DNA of 64,000 nucleotides, taken from the NCBI RefSeq assembly GCF_001243045.1, contig NZ_LN849007.1, positions 1 through 64,000 of the forward strand. The letters are read 5' to 3'. How positions within the stretch are numbered: position 1 is the stretch's first letter; each line of letters starts with the position of its first letter. The translations under genes were made by a program, and so were the position numbers. The notes beneath the pieces were generated by a model that was not told where the DNA came from, made no database searches, and saw nothing but the letters and a program-made list of their open reading frames with translations. Positions 53,148 to 62,240 of this stretch are shown here, piece after piece. This stretch comes from Clostridium niameyense (GTDB lineage: Bacteria > Bacillota > Clostridia > Clostridiales > Clostridiaceae).

Positions 53148-53993
53148 ATGAATAATATGATTGAGTGCAAAAATGTAAAATATGTATATGAGCCTAGTAA
53201 TAATACAAATGATATAAAAATAGCACTAGAAAATGTTAATATAAATATAAACAAGGGTGATTTTGTAGTTATATTAGGTAGAAATGGTTCAGGAAAATCA
53301 ACTATAGCTAAGCATATGAATTCTTTACTAATACCTACAGAAGGAAAAGTATATGTGGATGAATTAGATACATCTAATTTAGACAACACTTGGAGTATTA
53401 GGAATAAAGCAGGAATGGTTTTTCAAAATCCAGATAACCAAATTGTAGCTACAATAGTAGAAGAAGATGTAGCCTTTGGTCCTGAAAATTTGGGCATACT
53501 TCCAAAAGAAATAAGAGATAGAGTTTGTGAAGCATTAAAAAGAGTAAATATGTATGCTTATAAAAAACATGCACCTCATTTATTATCAGGAGGTCAAAAG
53601 CAAAGAGTAGCCATAGCAGGTGTACTCGCCATGAGACCAGAATGTATTATTTTTGATGAACCTACAGCTATGCTAGATCCTTCAGGTAGGGAAGAGGTAG
53701 TTAATACTATAAAGGAAGTAAACCGTAAATATGGTATAACTATAGTTTTAATAACTCATTTTATGGAAGAAGCAGTAGAAGCTGATAAGGTTATAGTTAT
53801 GGATTCAGGAAAAGTTATTAAAGAAGGAACACCTAAAGAAATTTTTAAAGAAGTAAATATGATGAAAAAGATAGGATTAGATGTGCCACAAATGACTGAG
53901 TTGGCGCATTATTTGCAACAACAGAATGTAGATATACCATCAGACATATTAACTATAAATGAAATGGTGGATGAATTATGTCAATTAAAATAG
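53148..53993 (+). CDS. ecfA1: EcfA1, ECF transporter ATPase
   Basis: A 281-residue ATPase of the shared energy-coupling-factor module for vitamin and metal uptake. Walker [10 protein letters not shown] (44-52), signature LSGGQ, Walker [14 protein letters not shown]. It forms a heterodimer with EcfA2. The stop overlaps the ecfA2 start by 16 bases. Confidence 0.94.
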   Translation: MNNMIECKNVKYVYEPSNNTNDIKIALENVNININKGDFVVILGRNGSGKSTIAKHMNSLLIPTEGKVYVDELDTSNLDNTWSIRNKAGMVFQNPDNQIVATIVEEDVAFGPENLGILPKEIRDRVCEALKRVNMYAYKKHAPHLLSGGQKQRVAIAGVLAMRPECIIFDEPTAMLDPSGREEVVNTIKEVNRKYGITIVLITHFMEEAVEADKVIVMDSGKVIKEGTPKEIFKEVNMMKKIGLDVPQMTELAHYLQQQNVDIPSDILTINEMVDELCQLK

Positions 53994-54844
53994 AAAATTT
54001 AACTTATGTGTATATGAAAGGAACACCTTTTGAGAAAAAGGCTTTAGATAATATAAATATAAATATAGACAAAGGTGAATTTGTCGCCTTAATAGGACAT
54101 ACAGGTTCAGGAAAATCTACATTAATTCAACACATTAATGGACTTTTAAAACCTGAATCAGGAAAAATTGTACTTGATGGGGTGGATATAACTAAAAAGA
54201 ATGTTAAACTAACCAATATTAGAAAAAAAGTTGGTTTAGTATTTCAATATCCAGAGTATCAACTATTTGAGGAAACTATAGAAAAAGATATTGCCTTTGG
54301 ACCTAATAATTTAGGACTTGAAAACTCAGAGGTATTAACTAGAGTAAAAAGGGCAATGAGTATAGTAGGTTTAGATTATAGCACTTATAAAGATAAGTCA
54401 CCATTTGAATTAAGTGGAGGACAAAAAAGAAGAGTAGCTATAGCTGGTGTTGTGGCTATGGAGCCAGAAGTATTAATATTAGATGAGCCTACCGCAGGCT
54501 TGGATCCAAAAGCTAGAGATGATATATATAGTAAAATAGAGTCATTGCAAAAAGAATATAATATGACTATAGTATTAGTTTCTCATAGTATGGAAGATGT
54601 AGCTAAGTTTGCAGATAAGATATTGGTAATGCATACAGGTAAATGCATATTACAAGGTAAGCCATCTGAAATATTTAAGGAAGTAGATACACTAGAGAAT
54701 ATAGGATTAAGAGTTCCACAAGTTACATATTTAGTTAAGAAACTAAAAGATAAAGGGTTTAATATTTCAGAAGATGTATATACAATGGATCAAGCTAAAA
54801 AAGAGTTACTCAATGCACTAAAAAGAGAGGGAATTGTTAAATGA
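53978..54844 (+). CDS. ecfA2: EcfA2, ECF transporter ATPase
   Basis: A 288-residue partner of EcfA1. Walker [10 protein letters not shown] (40-48), signature LSGGQ, Walker [14 protein letters not shown]. The C-terminal extension typical of ECF ATPases is present. It overlaps ecfT by four bases (ATGA). Confidence 0.94.
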   Translation: MSIKIENLTYVYMKGTPFEKKALDNININIDKGEFVALIGHTGSGKSTLIQHINGLLKPESGKIVLDGVDITKKNVKLTNIRKKVGLVFQYPEYQLFEETIEKDIAFGPNNLGLENSEVLTRVKRAMSIVGLDYSTYKDKSPFELSGGQKRRVAIAGVVAMEPEVLILDEPTAGLDPKARDDIYSKIESLQKEYNMTIVLVSHSMEDVAKFADKILVMHTGKCILQGKPSEIFKEVDTLENIGLRVPQVTYLVKKLKDKGFNISEDVYTMDQAKKELLNALKREGIVK

Positions 54845-55644
54845 TAAAGGATATAACAATTGGACAATATATACCAGGAGATTCCTTTGTTCATAAATTA
54901 GATCCTAGAGTAAAAATTATAATTTCACTTATATATATTATAAATTTATTTATAATTAATAATTTTAAGGGATATATATGTGTTGTATTGTTTACAATAC
55001 TATCTATATTAATATCAAAAGTTAAATTTAAATATATTTATAAAGGATTGAAGCCAATACTCATATTAGTATTGATAACAGCTTTCCTTAATATATTTTT
55101 AACTCAAGGAGAAACATTATTATTTAAGTGGAAATTTATAGTAGTGTATAAAGAAGGTTTACATTTAGCAGCATTTATGGTAATTAGATTAGTTTTCTTA
55201 ATTATAGGTACTTCTTTGTTAACGCTAACAACTTCGCCTATTGAGCTTACAGATGGAATTGAAAAACTTTTAAATCCATTTAGAAAAATAGGACTTCCTG
55301 CTCATGAACTTGCTATGATGATGACCATAGCATTAAGATTTATTCCAACTTTAATGGATGAAACGGATAAAATAATGAAAGCACAAATGGCTAGAGGAGC
55401 AGATTTCGAATCAGGTAACATAGTTCAAAGGGCTAAAAGTTTAATACCATTATTAGTTCCACTTTTTATTAGCTCATTTAGAAGAGCCGATGAATTAGCT
55501 ATGGCTATGGAAGCCAGATGCTATAGGGGTGGAGAAGGAAGAACTAGAATGAAGGAGTTACAACTAGATAAGAGAGACTATATAGCATCGGTAATAACTG
55601 TTTTTCTAATTGGAATTTCTATATGGAGCAGGATGTGGGCTTAA
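54841..55644 (+). CDS. ecfT: EcfT, ECF transporter coupling subunit
   Basis: A 267-residue membrane subunit with about six hydrophobic segments. Two coupling helices carry the Ala-Arg-Gly type motifs ([11 protein letters not shown] and [10 protein letters not shown]) that dock on the ATPases. No substrate-binding S component is nearby, so this is a group II module. Its stop overlaps truA by one base. Confidence 0.93.
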   Translation: MIKDITIGQYIPGDSFVHKLDPRVKIIISLIYIINLFIINNFKGYICVVLFTILSILISKVKFKYIYKGLKPILILVLITAFLNIFLTQGETLLFKWKFIVVYKEGLHLAAFMVIRLVFLIIGTSLLTLTTSPIELTDGIEKLLNPFRKIGLPAHELAMMMTIALRFIPTLMDETDKIMKAQMARGADFESGNIVQRAKSLIPLLVPLFISSFRRADELAMAMEARCYRGGEGRTRMKELQLDKRDYIASVITVFLIGISIWSRMWA

Positions 55645-56378
55645 TGAAAAATATACGATTAAAATTAGAATACGATGGTACAAATTATTCAGGATGGCAA
55701 AAGCAAAAAAATGCTACGACTATACAACAAACTGTAGAGGAAGCTATATATAAAGCTACTAATGAACAGATTGAATTAATAGGAGTAAGTAGAACAGATG
55801 CAAAGGTTCATGCAAAAGAATATATATGTAATTTTACTATAGATAGCAAAATACCAGGAAAAAACTTTAAAAAAGTTATAAATGCTAAATTGCCATCAGA
55901 TATAGTAGCATTAGATTCAGAAGAAGTATCTTTAGAATTTCATTCTAGATTTAACAATAGGGGAAAGACATATATATATACAGTGCTAAATACAAGTAGC
56001 CCTATTGCCATTGGTAGAAATTATTCATATCATTTTGCACATAAATTAAATGTAGATAATATGAGTGAAGCTGCAAGATATTTTATAGGAACTCACGATT
56101 TTTCAGCATTTAAAAGTTCAGGTAGTGATAAAAAAAATTGTGTAAGAACTATAACAGGATTAGAGGTAGCAAGAGAAGGAGATTATATAAAATTTATTGT
56201 ATCAGGAGATGGATTTTTATATAATATGGTTAGAATAATAGTAGGTACATTATTAGAAGTTGGAATAGAAAAAAGAAAACCTCATTCTATAAAAAATGTT
56301 ATAGAATCTAAAGACAGATTAAAAGCGGGACCTTGTGTTCCAGGCCATGGATTGTGTTTATATAGAGTGTTTTATTAA
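55644..56378 (+). CDS. truA: TruA, tRNA pseudouridine synthase (38-40)
   Basis: A 244-residue enzyme that modifies the tRNA anticodon stem. The catalytic Asp is in GVSRTDAKVHA (D52). The start is the ATG at 55644, overlapping the ecfT stop; a longer in-frame start lies inside ecfT. The position before rplM is conserved. Confidence 0.94.
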   Translation: MKNIRLKLEYDGTNYSGWQKQKNATTIQQTVEEAIYKATNEQIELIGVSRTDAKVHAKEYICNFTIDSKIPGKNFKKVINAKLPSDIVALDSEEVSLEFHSRFNNRGKTYIYTVLNTSSPIAIGRNYSYHFAHKLNVDNMSEAARYFIGTHDFSAFKSSGSDKKNCVRTITGLEVAREGDYIKFIVSGDGFLYNMVRIIVGTLLEVGIEKRKPHSIKNVIESKDRLKAGPCVPGHGLCLYRVFY

Positions 56379-56387
56379 CTGTTTCTA

Positions 56388-56416
56388 TTGACACGCCGGG
56401 CAGATTGTATTATAAT
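56388..56416 (+). promoter_or_regulatory. consensus promoter of rplM-rpsI
   Basis: TTGACA (56388-56393) and TATAAT (56411-56416) with an exact 17-bp spacer, ten bases after the truA stop. Confidence 0.88.
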
Positions 56417-56433
56417 AGTTTTGTTTGTATAAT

Positions 56434-56500
56434 AGTATAATAGATCCACTAGCCCCGGATCTTTATATAGAACGTACAGTTTAATGTAAAAATAATTAGG
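56434..56500 (+). ncRNA. probable L13 leader
   Basis: The leader contains a hairpin GATCC/GGATC (56443-56447, 56457-56461) with the loop ACTAGCCCC. Position directly before rplM agrees with the known L13 autoregulatory leader of Firmicutes. I judge it by place and compact hairpin only, since I cannot run the covariance model. Confidence 0.5.
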
Positions 56501-56511
56501 GAGGGAAAACG

Positions 56512-56946
56512 ATGAAATCATATATAGCTAAACCACAAGAGGTTGAAAGAAAATGGTATATCGTTGACGCAGCTGAAAAGCCACTAGGAAGAGTAGCTAG
56601 CCAAGTTGCTACAATTTTAAGAGGAAAACATAAACCTACATATACTCCACATGTTGATACAGGAGATTTTGTTATAGTTATAAACGCTGACAAGGTTGTT
56701 TTAACTGGTAAGAAATTAGATCAAAAGTTATTAAGACACCATTCATTCTATCCAGGTGGATTAAAAGAGATACCATACAGAGAAGCATTAGCTAAAAAAC
56801 CAGAATTTGTATTCCAAGAAGCTGTAAGAAGAATGCTTCCAACAGGAGTATTGGGAAGACAAATGTTAAAGAAATTAAAAGTTTACCAAGGTTCTGAGCA
56901 TAATCATGAAGCTCAAAAACCAGAAGTTTTAGAACTAAGATATTAA
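56512..56946 (+). CDS. rplM: ribosomal protein uL13
   Basis: A 144-residue 50S assembly protein. [20 protein letters not shown] and [21 protein letters not shown] are typical. The start is ATG after GGGAGGG. It is cotranscribed with rpsI. Confidence 0.97.
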   Translation: MKSYIAKPQEVERKWYIVDAAEKPLGRVASQVATILRGKHKPTYTPHVDTGDFVIVINADKVVLTGKKLDQKLLRHHSFYPGGLKEIPYREALAKKPEFVFQEAVRRMLPTGVLGRQMLKKLKVYQGSEHNHEAQKPEVLELRY

Positions 56947-56971
56947 TTGTAAGCTGAAGGGAGGATAAAAA

Positions 56972-57364
56972 ATGGCTAAAGTACAATATATTGGAACTGG
57001 AAGAAGAAAAAATTCAGTAGCAAGAGTAAGACTTGTAGCTGGTGATGGAAAAGTAATAATAAATAAAAGAGATATAAATACTCATTTACCAATGGAAACA
57101 TTAAGAGTAGTGGTTAACCAACCATTAGTTTTAACAGAAACAAAGGATAAATATGATGTATTAGTAAATGTTCACGGTGGTGGACTATCAGGTCAAGCGG
57201 GTGCTATAAGACACGGTATAGCTAGAGCACTTGTAAAATCTGATGAAAACTTAAAGCCAGAACTTAAGAAAGCAGGATTCTTAACAAGAGATCCAAGAAT
57301 GAAGGAAAGAAAGAAATACGGTTTAAAGAAAGCAAGAAGAGCACCACAATTCTCAAAGAGATAA
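56972..57364 (+). CDS. rpsI: ribosomal protein uS9
   Basis: A 130-residue 30S protein whose basic C-terminal tail (RRAPQFSKR) reaches P-site t[17 protein letters not shown] is the signature start. It ends at a terminator. Confidence 0.97.
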   Translation: MAKVQYIGTGRRKNSVARVRLVAGDGKVIINKRDINTHLPMETLRVVVNQPLVLTETKDKYDVLVNVHGGGLSGQAGAIRHGIARALVKSDENLKPELKKAGFLTRDPRMKERKKYGLKKARRAPQFSKR

Positions 57365-57376
57365 TATGGAATTCAA

Positions 57377-57417
57377 AAGGGGAGATGGAAATATTTTTTC
57401 TATCTCCCTTTTTTTAT
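57377..57417 (+). terminator. terminator after rpsI
   Basis: AAGGGGAGAT pairs with ATCTCCCTT with an extended GAAA/TTTC part, followed by a run of T. A strong Rho-independent terminator. Confidence 0.85.
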
Positions 57418-57440
57418 GCTGTTTATAATGTTTTTCTATG

Positions 57441-57489
57441 TTAAGAATATGTTAAAACTATTTTAAATTTGGTTAATATCTACTATAAT
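57441..57489 (+). promoter_or_regulatory. PhoP-box-like array and promoter of the Na/Pi transporter gene
   Basis: Four TTAA-type hexamers lie on one face of the helix: TTAAGA (57441), TTAAAA (57452), TTAAAT (57463) and TTAATA (57473), spaced 11, 11 and 10 bp. They resemble PhoP boxes (TTAACA-type repeats with about 5-bp gaps). They occupy the -35 region of a TATAAT (57484-57489), as in PhoP-activated promoters. Confidence 0.55.
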
Positions 57490-57536
57490 ATATTAAGTAT
57501 GGGAAAGGATAATTTTTTTTATTTAGGAGGACAAAT

Positions 57537-59153
57537 ATGAATGTATTTGCAATGATAACTGGTCTTGTAGGTGGGTTAGGTTTATTTGTCTATGGAATGA
57601 ATTTAATGGGAGATGGACTTCAAAATGTAGCAGGTGAGAGATTAAAAACATTCTTTGAAAGAATAACATCTAATCCTTTTAAAGGCGTTCTAACAGGAAT
57701 AGTTGTAACTGGAGTTATTCAAAGTAGTAGTGCTACTACGGTAATGGTAGTTGGTTTTGTAAATGCTGGGTTAATGAATTTAACTCAGGCTGCTGGAGTT
57801 ATTATGGGAGCTAACATTGGTACTACAGTTACAGGTCAATTAGTTGCATTCAAACTTACAGCAGTAGCTCCTTTATTTGTTGGGGTAGGTACAGCCATAG
57901 TCTTATTCTCTAAAAAGACAAAAACAAAGGAAATAGGACATATAATATTAGGTTTCGGTATATTATTTATGGGAATGACTATAATGGAAGAAGCAATGTC
58001 CCCATTAGGTAAAAGTGAGGCTTTTAGAAATTTAAGTTTAGCTTTGTCACATAATGTATTTTTAGGAATACTAGTTGGTATGGGAATGACAGCTATAGTA
58101 CAAAGTTCTTCAGCTACAATAGGTATATTAATAGCTCTTGCTAATAATGGAGTATTACCTTTAGCATCAGCGTTACCAATATTATTTGGTGATAATATTG
58201 GAACTTGCATAACAGCTTTATTAGCTAGTATAGGAGCATCTAAAAATGCTAGAAAAGCTGCAGTGTTTCATTTGACCTTTAATGTAATAGGAACTATAAT
58301 TTTTGCGTTTATATTGGTTCCATTAACACCTTTTGTAAAATTTGTTGTACATATGACACCCAATGATGTGGGCAGACAAATAGCCAATGCTCATACTGTA
58401 TTTAATATAGTTAATACATTTATTCAAATATGGTTTATTAATTATATAGTTGCTTTTGTTAATAAAGTAATACCAGGTACTGATACATATGAGAAAATGG
58501 CGCCTAAATATATAGATGAAAGACTTTTAGAAAATCCTGCTATTGCAGTAAATCAAACAATAAAAGAAGTTGTAAGAATGGCAGGTAAGGCTAAAGAAAA
58601 TTTACAGTTATCTGTAGAAGCATTTGAAACAGATAATATGGAATTGGTAAGTAAAGTATATGAAAATGAAAAACTTATAAATATATTAAATAAAAGCATA
58701 ACTACATATTTGGTTAAACTATCTAATTCAACTTTATCCGATGAACAATTGGATATAGTAGGATCTATGTTTCATGTGATTAATGACATAGAACGTATAG
58801 GAGACCATGCGGAGAACTTAGGGGAACTTACTAGAGAGAAAATTGAAAAAAAGATAAACTTTTCAGATGAAGCTATATATGATTTAAAGCATCTTTTTAA
58901 TTATACGTTGGATGCTTTAAACAGAACTATAGAAGGTTTTGAAAATAATGATATAGATAAATCTCAAAGTGTTATTTATGTAGAAGAAAAAATTGATAAA
59001 CTACAAAAAGAATTAAGAGAAACTAATATAAGAAGACTTAATAAAGGAACTTGTAACGCTAATGCTAGTGCAATATTTTTAGATATTATAAGTAATTTTG
59101 AAAGAGTTGGAGATCATTCAACTAACGTGGCTCAGACTATTATAAATAGATAA
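57537..59153 (+). CDS. Na/phosphate cotransporter family protein with PhoU-like tail
   Basis: A 538-residue membrane protein. The N-terminal half carries two copies of the Na/Pi cotransporter repeat, each with a QSSSAT motif (62-67 and near 188), within about eight hydrophobic helices. The cytoplasmic C-terminal part (about 340-538) is helical, with the PhoU-like ERIGDHAENL and ERVGDHSTNV repeats. It is expected to import phosphate with sodium. The PhoP-box-like array upstream fits phosphate-starvation control. Confidence 0.9.
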   Translation: MNVFAMITGLVGGLGLFVYGMNLMGDGLQNVAGERLKTFFERITSNPFKGVLTGIVVTGVIQSSSATTVMVVGFVNAGLMNLTQAAGVIMGANIGTTVTGQLVAFKLTAVAPLFVGVGTAIVLFSKKTKTKEIGHIILGFGILFMGMTIMEEAMSPLGKSEAFRNLSLALSHNVFLGILVGMGMTAIVQSSSATIGILIALANNGVLPLASALPILFGDNIGTCITALLASIGASKNARKAAVFHLTFNVIGTIIFAFILVPLTPFVKFVVHMTPNDVGRQIANAHTVFNIVNTFIQIWFINYIVAFVNKVIPGTDTYEKMAPKYIDERLLENPAIAVNQTIKEVVRMAGKAKENLQLSVEAFETDNMELVSKVYENEKLINILNKSITTYLVKLSNSTLSDEQLDIVGSMFHVINDIERIGDHAENLGELTREKIEKKINFSDEAIYDLKHLFNYTLDALNRTIEGFENNDIDKSQSVIYVEEKIDKLQKELRETNIRRLNKGTCNANASAIFLDIISNFERVGDHSTNVAQTIINR

Positions 59154-59246
59154 AAAATATAAATTAAATTTTATTTATAAAATTAGGCTATTTTCATACA
59201 AATAAGCATAAATATTAATATAGTACTTGTATAAGGAGAGAAGTTT

Positions 59247-59951
59247 TTGAAATTATACAATAAAAAATTAATAAGTGCTTTTTGTATAATAGTTATATCA
59301 CTAGGTTCTATATTAACTATTAATATATTTAATACTAAACAAACATTTAAAGATAGTAAAAAGAAAATAATTTTAATAGATCCTGGTCATGGTGGCATGG
59401 ATGGTGGTGCTGTAGCTAAAGATGGTACTTTAGAAAAGGATATAAACTTATCTATAAGTAAGGTATTAAAAAAAGATTTAGCTAAGGAAAAATATAATGT
59501 TATTATGACTAGGGAAGAGGATAAAGGTTTATATGATGAAACTAAGAATACTAAAGTGCGAAGTAAAAAAATAGAAGATTTAAATAATAGATGTAAACTA
59601 AAAGGTTCTACTAACTGTGATATGTTTATTAGTATACATCTAAATATGTTTCCCCAGACTCAATATTATGGAGCACAAGTTTGGTATTCTAATAATGAAA
59701 AAAGCAAAGAATTTGCAAATATACTGCAAAATAATTTAAAAGAAGAGTTGGATTCTAATAACAAAAGAAAAGAGAAACCTGCTAAAAATAGTTATAAGAT
59801 ATTGAGATGTAATGATGATATGCCTTCTGTAATTATAGAATGTGGGTTTTTATCTAATTTACAAGAAAGAGAAAAGCTAAAAGATACAGAATATCAGAAG
59901 AAAATATCAAAAGCTATAGTAAAATCTGTTAACATGTATTTTAAGCAATAA
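59247..59951 (+). CDS. cwlD: CwlD-type N-acetylmuramoyl-L-alanine amidase
   Basis: A 234-residue zinc amidase (Amidase_3) with an N-terminal membrane/signal helix (about 9-28). Zinc ligands lie in DPGHGG (H48), an early Glu (LEKDINLS) and SIHLNMF; the catalytic Glu is in IIECGFLSN. CwlD helps make the muramic-delta-lactam of spore cortex. The start is TTG at 59247 after AGGAGAG. Place after rpsI is usual in clostridia. Confidence 0.88.
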   Translation: MKLYNKKLISAFCIIVISLGSILTINIFNTKQTFKDSKKKIILIDPGHGGMDGGAVAKDGTLEKDINLSISKVLKKDLAKEKYNVIMTREEDKGLYDETKNTKVRSKKIEDLNNRCKLKGSTNCDMFISIHLNMFPQTQYYGAQVWYSNNEKSKEFANILQNNLKEELDSNNKRKEKPAKNSYKILRCNDDMPSVIIECGFLSNLQEREKLKDTEYQKKISKAIVKSVNMYFKQ

Positions 59952-59955
59952 ATGA

Positions 59956-60000
59956 AAATAAATCTACAATATTTCCGTGGAAATATGTAGATTTATTTTT
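59956..60000 (+). terminator. terminator after cwlD
   Basis: AAATAAATCTACA...TTTCC pairs with GGAAA...TGTAGATTTATTT with one bulged A, then TT. A long, stable A/T stem. Confidence 0.8.
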
Positions 60001-60095
60001 ATTATGTCGATATATTTTAATAAGCTGGTAATTATTAATTTGTTAAATTATAATAAGGATAAGCAAGATTTTATATAAGATATGAGGAGGAAGAA

Positions 60096-60938
60096 ATGAG
60101 GGAAATAAGTAGTAATCATATAACTAATATTGTAAGAGATTTATGTATAGATTCTAATTATTATTTACCAGAGGATATAAAGAATAAAATAATACAATGT
60201 GAAAGAGAAGAAAAGTGGAAAATAGGAAAAAATATTTTAAATAAAATAAAAGAAAATATCGAGATATCTAAAAATGATGGAATACCTTTATGTCAAGATA
60301 CAGGAATGACTTGTGTATTTGTAGAAATAGGTCAAGATGTACATATAACTGGTGGAAATTTAGAGGATGCCATTAACGAGGGGGTAAAGTTAGGTTATAA
60401 ACAAGGTTATCTTAGAAAATCTGTTGTATCAGATCCACTAAAGAGAATAAATACTAAAGATAATACCCCTGCTGTAATATATTATAATATAATTCCTGGG
60501 AATAATATTAAAATAACAGTAGCACCTAAAGGATTTGGTTCTGAAAATATGAGTAAAATTAAAATGTTAAAACCTGCTGATGGTTTAGAGGGAGTAAAAA
60601 AGTTTATAATAGACACAGTTATAGAGGCAGGACCTAATCCTTGTCCCCCAATTGTAGTAGGCGTGGGAATAGGAGGAACTTTTGAAAAATCAGCTTATCT
60701 TGCTAAAAAAGCATTATTAAGGTCTATAGAAATTAGAAATGAGCATGATTTTTACAAGGATTTAGAGGAAGAATTATTGAGAGAAATAAATAGCACTGGG
60801 ATAGGTCCTCAAGGTTTTGGAGGTAAAACTACAGCCTTAGCAGTTAATATAGAAACTTTTCCTACACATATAGCGGGTCTCCCTGTAGCTGTTAATATAA
60901 GTTGTCATGTTACAAGACATAAGGAAGTTATTATATAG
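60096..60938 (+). CDS. class I fumarate hydratase, alpha subunit
   Basis: A 280-residue subunit of the oxygen-sensitive, [4Fe-4S] two-subunit fumarase, which interconverts fumarate and malate. Candidate cluster Cys lie in [13 protein letters not shown] and NISCHVTRH. The glycine-rich [14 protein letters not shown] is conserved. The start is ATG after GAGGAGG. The beta subunit follows after 11 bases. A tartrate dehydratase cannot be excluded from sequence alone. Confidence 0.9.
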   Translation: MREISSNHITNIVRDLCIDSNYYLPEDIKNKIIQCEREEKWKIGKNILNKIKENIEISKNDGIPLCQDTGMTCVFVEIGQDVHITGGNLEDAINEGVKLGYKQGYLRKSVVSDPLKRINTKDNTPAVIYYNIIPGNNIKITVAPKGFGSENMSKIKMLKPADGLEGVKKFIIDTVIEAGPNPCPPIVVGVGIGGTFEKSAYLAKKALLRSIEIRNEHDFYKDLEEELLREINSTGIGPQGFGGKTTALAVNIETFPTHIAGLPVAVNISCHVTRHKEVII

Positions 60939-60949
60939 GAGGACCATAT

Positions 60950-61519
60950 ATGGAGAAAAGTATACATACTCCTTTTACAGAGGAAAAAATAAAAAATTTA
61001 AAAGTTGGAGATACTGTTTTAATTACAGGTACTATATATACTGCTAGAGATGCAGCTCATAAAAGATTAGTAGATACCTTAGATTTAGGAGAAAAATTAC
61101 CGTTTGCCATGGAAAATTCCACAATATACTACGTAGGGCCTACGCCAGCTAAAGAAGGTGGGGTTATTGGAGCAGCGGGACCTACTACAAGTTATAGAAT
61201 GGATACTTATGCACCTAAACTTTTAGATTTAGGATTAAAAGCTATGATAGGTAAAGGCAGTAGGTCTAAGGAAGTTATAAATGCTATAGTAAAAAATAAA
61301 GCTGTGTATTTTGCAGCTATAGGTGGTGCAGCTGCACTAATATCAAAGTGTATAAAAGAGTCAAAAATTATAGCTTATGATGATTTAGATTCTGAAGCTA
61401 TTAGAGAATTAAAGGTGGAAAACTTTCCAGTCATAGTGGTAATTGATTCTAATGGCGATAATTTATATGAAAAGGGTAGAGCAGAGTATTTAAATAGTTT
61501 TGCCAAGGGGGAACATTAA
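60950..61519 (+). CDS. class I fumarate hydratase, beta subunit
   Basis: A 189-residue swivelling-domain partner of the alpha subunit. The conserved GPTPAKEGGVIGAAGPTTSYRM and GKGSRS segments contribute substrate binding. Its TAA overlaps the start of the TPR gene by one base. Confidence 0.9.
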   Translation: MEKSIHTPFTEEKIKNLKVGDTVLITGTIYTARDAAHKRLVDTLDLGEKLPFAMENSTIYYVGPTPAKEGGVIGAAGPTTSYRMDTYAPKLLDLGLKAMIGKGSRSKEVINAIVKNKAVYFAAIGGAAALISKCIKESKIIAYDDLDSEAIRELKVENFPVIVVIDSNGDNLYEKGRAEYLNSFAKGEH

Positions 61520-62184
61520 TGAAAAATAAAATACCTATAAAAAGTAAAATAATAATTTTTATATTATTGACTTTAGTGGCAATAGGAAGCATAGCTTATA
61601 ACAAGACTTTGAATATTAAACATAATAAAAATGTAGAATCTATGAGTAAAGATAATAAAGAAAAAAATAAAGATGTTAAGAAGGAAGATGAAAAAACTAA
61701 AAAGTTAGAGCAAAAATGTGAAGAAGGAAAAAAAGCTTTTTTTGATAAGAAATATGATCAGGCTATAAAAATGCAAAATGAGGTTATAAAAGAAGATCCT
61801 AATTTTTATAAGGCTTATAATATAAAAGGTATAACTTTATGTTACAAGGGTAACTTTGAAGAAGGCATGAAGAACATAGACAAATCTCTAGAGATAAAAC
61901 CTAATTTTGGATATGCTAGATTTAATAAGGCACTAGCCTATGAATTATATAATAAATATGATGATGCTTTAAAATGGTATGATAAAGCATTAGAAATAGA
62001 ACAATATGAGTGGAGTTATTATGGAAAAGCTAGTATTTATGGAAGGCGTAAAGATGTAGAAAATACAGTAAAATATTTAAAAAAGGCTATAGAAATCTGT
62101 CCAGATGTAAAAGAAGAGGCTAAACATGAGGCAGATTTTGACAATGTTAGGGATTCTAAAGAATTTAAAGATCTTATTAAATAA
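61519..62184 (+). CDS. membrane-anchored TPR protein
   Basis: A 221-residue protein with an N-terminal membrane anchor (about 10-27), a very Lys/Glu-rich linker (about 35-70) and about three to four tetratricopeptide repeats (for example NFYKAYNIKGITLCYKGN, then GYARFNKALAYELYN). It is likely outside or on the membrane as a scaffold. Function unknown. It is translationally coupled to the fumarase beta gene. Confidence 0.8.
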   Translation: MKNKIPIKSKIIIFILLTLVAIGSIAYNKTLNIKHNKNVESMSKDNKEKNKDVKKEDEKTKKLEQKCEEGKKAFFDKKYDQAIKMQNEVIKEDPNFYKAYNIKGITLCYKGNFEEGMKNIDKSLEIKPNFGYARFNKALAYELYNKYDDALKWYDKALEIEQYEWSYYGKASIYGRRKDVENTVKYLKKAIEICPDVKEEAKHEADFDNVRDSKEFKDLIK

Positions 62185-62185
62185 G

Positions 62186-62240
62186 AAAGTATCCACAGAT
62201 AATTAACAAAGTTATTAACAATCTGTGGATACTTTTGTTA
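62186..62240. terminator. terminator between TPR gene and PAS regulator
   Basis: AAAGTATCCACAGAT (62186-62200) and ATCTGTGGATACTTT (62221-62235) are perfect 15-bp arms with a 20-nt loop, followed by TGTTATTT. It separates two convergent genes. Confidence 0.8.

Noticed and set aside
59941-60096. Sigma-54 (-24/-12) promoter for the fumarase genes
   Set aside because: No GG...GC pair with the required spacing is present; a TATAAT near 60049 suggests an ordinary promoter.
62189-62230. TATCCACA and TGTGGATA resembling DnaA boxes, as a possible replication site
   Set aside because: The two copies are the arms of the terminator between convergent genes; there is no cluster of further boxes, no A/T unwinding element context and no dnaA gene.
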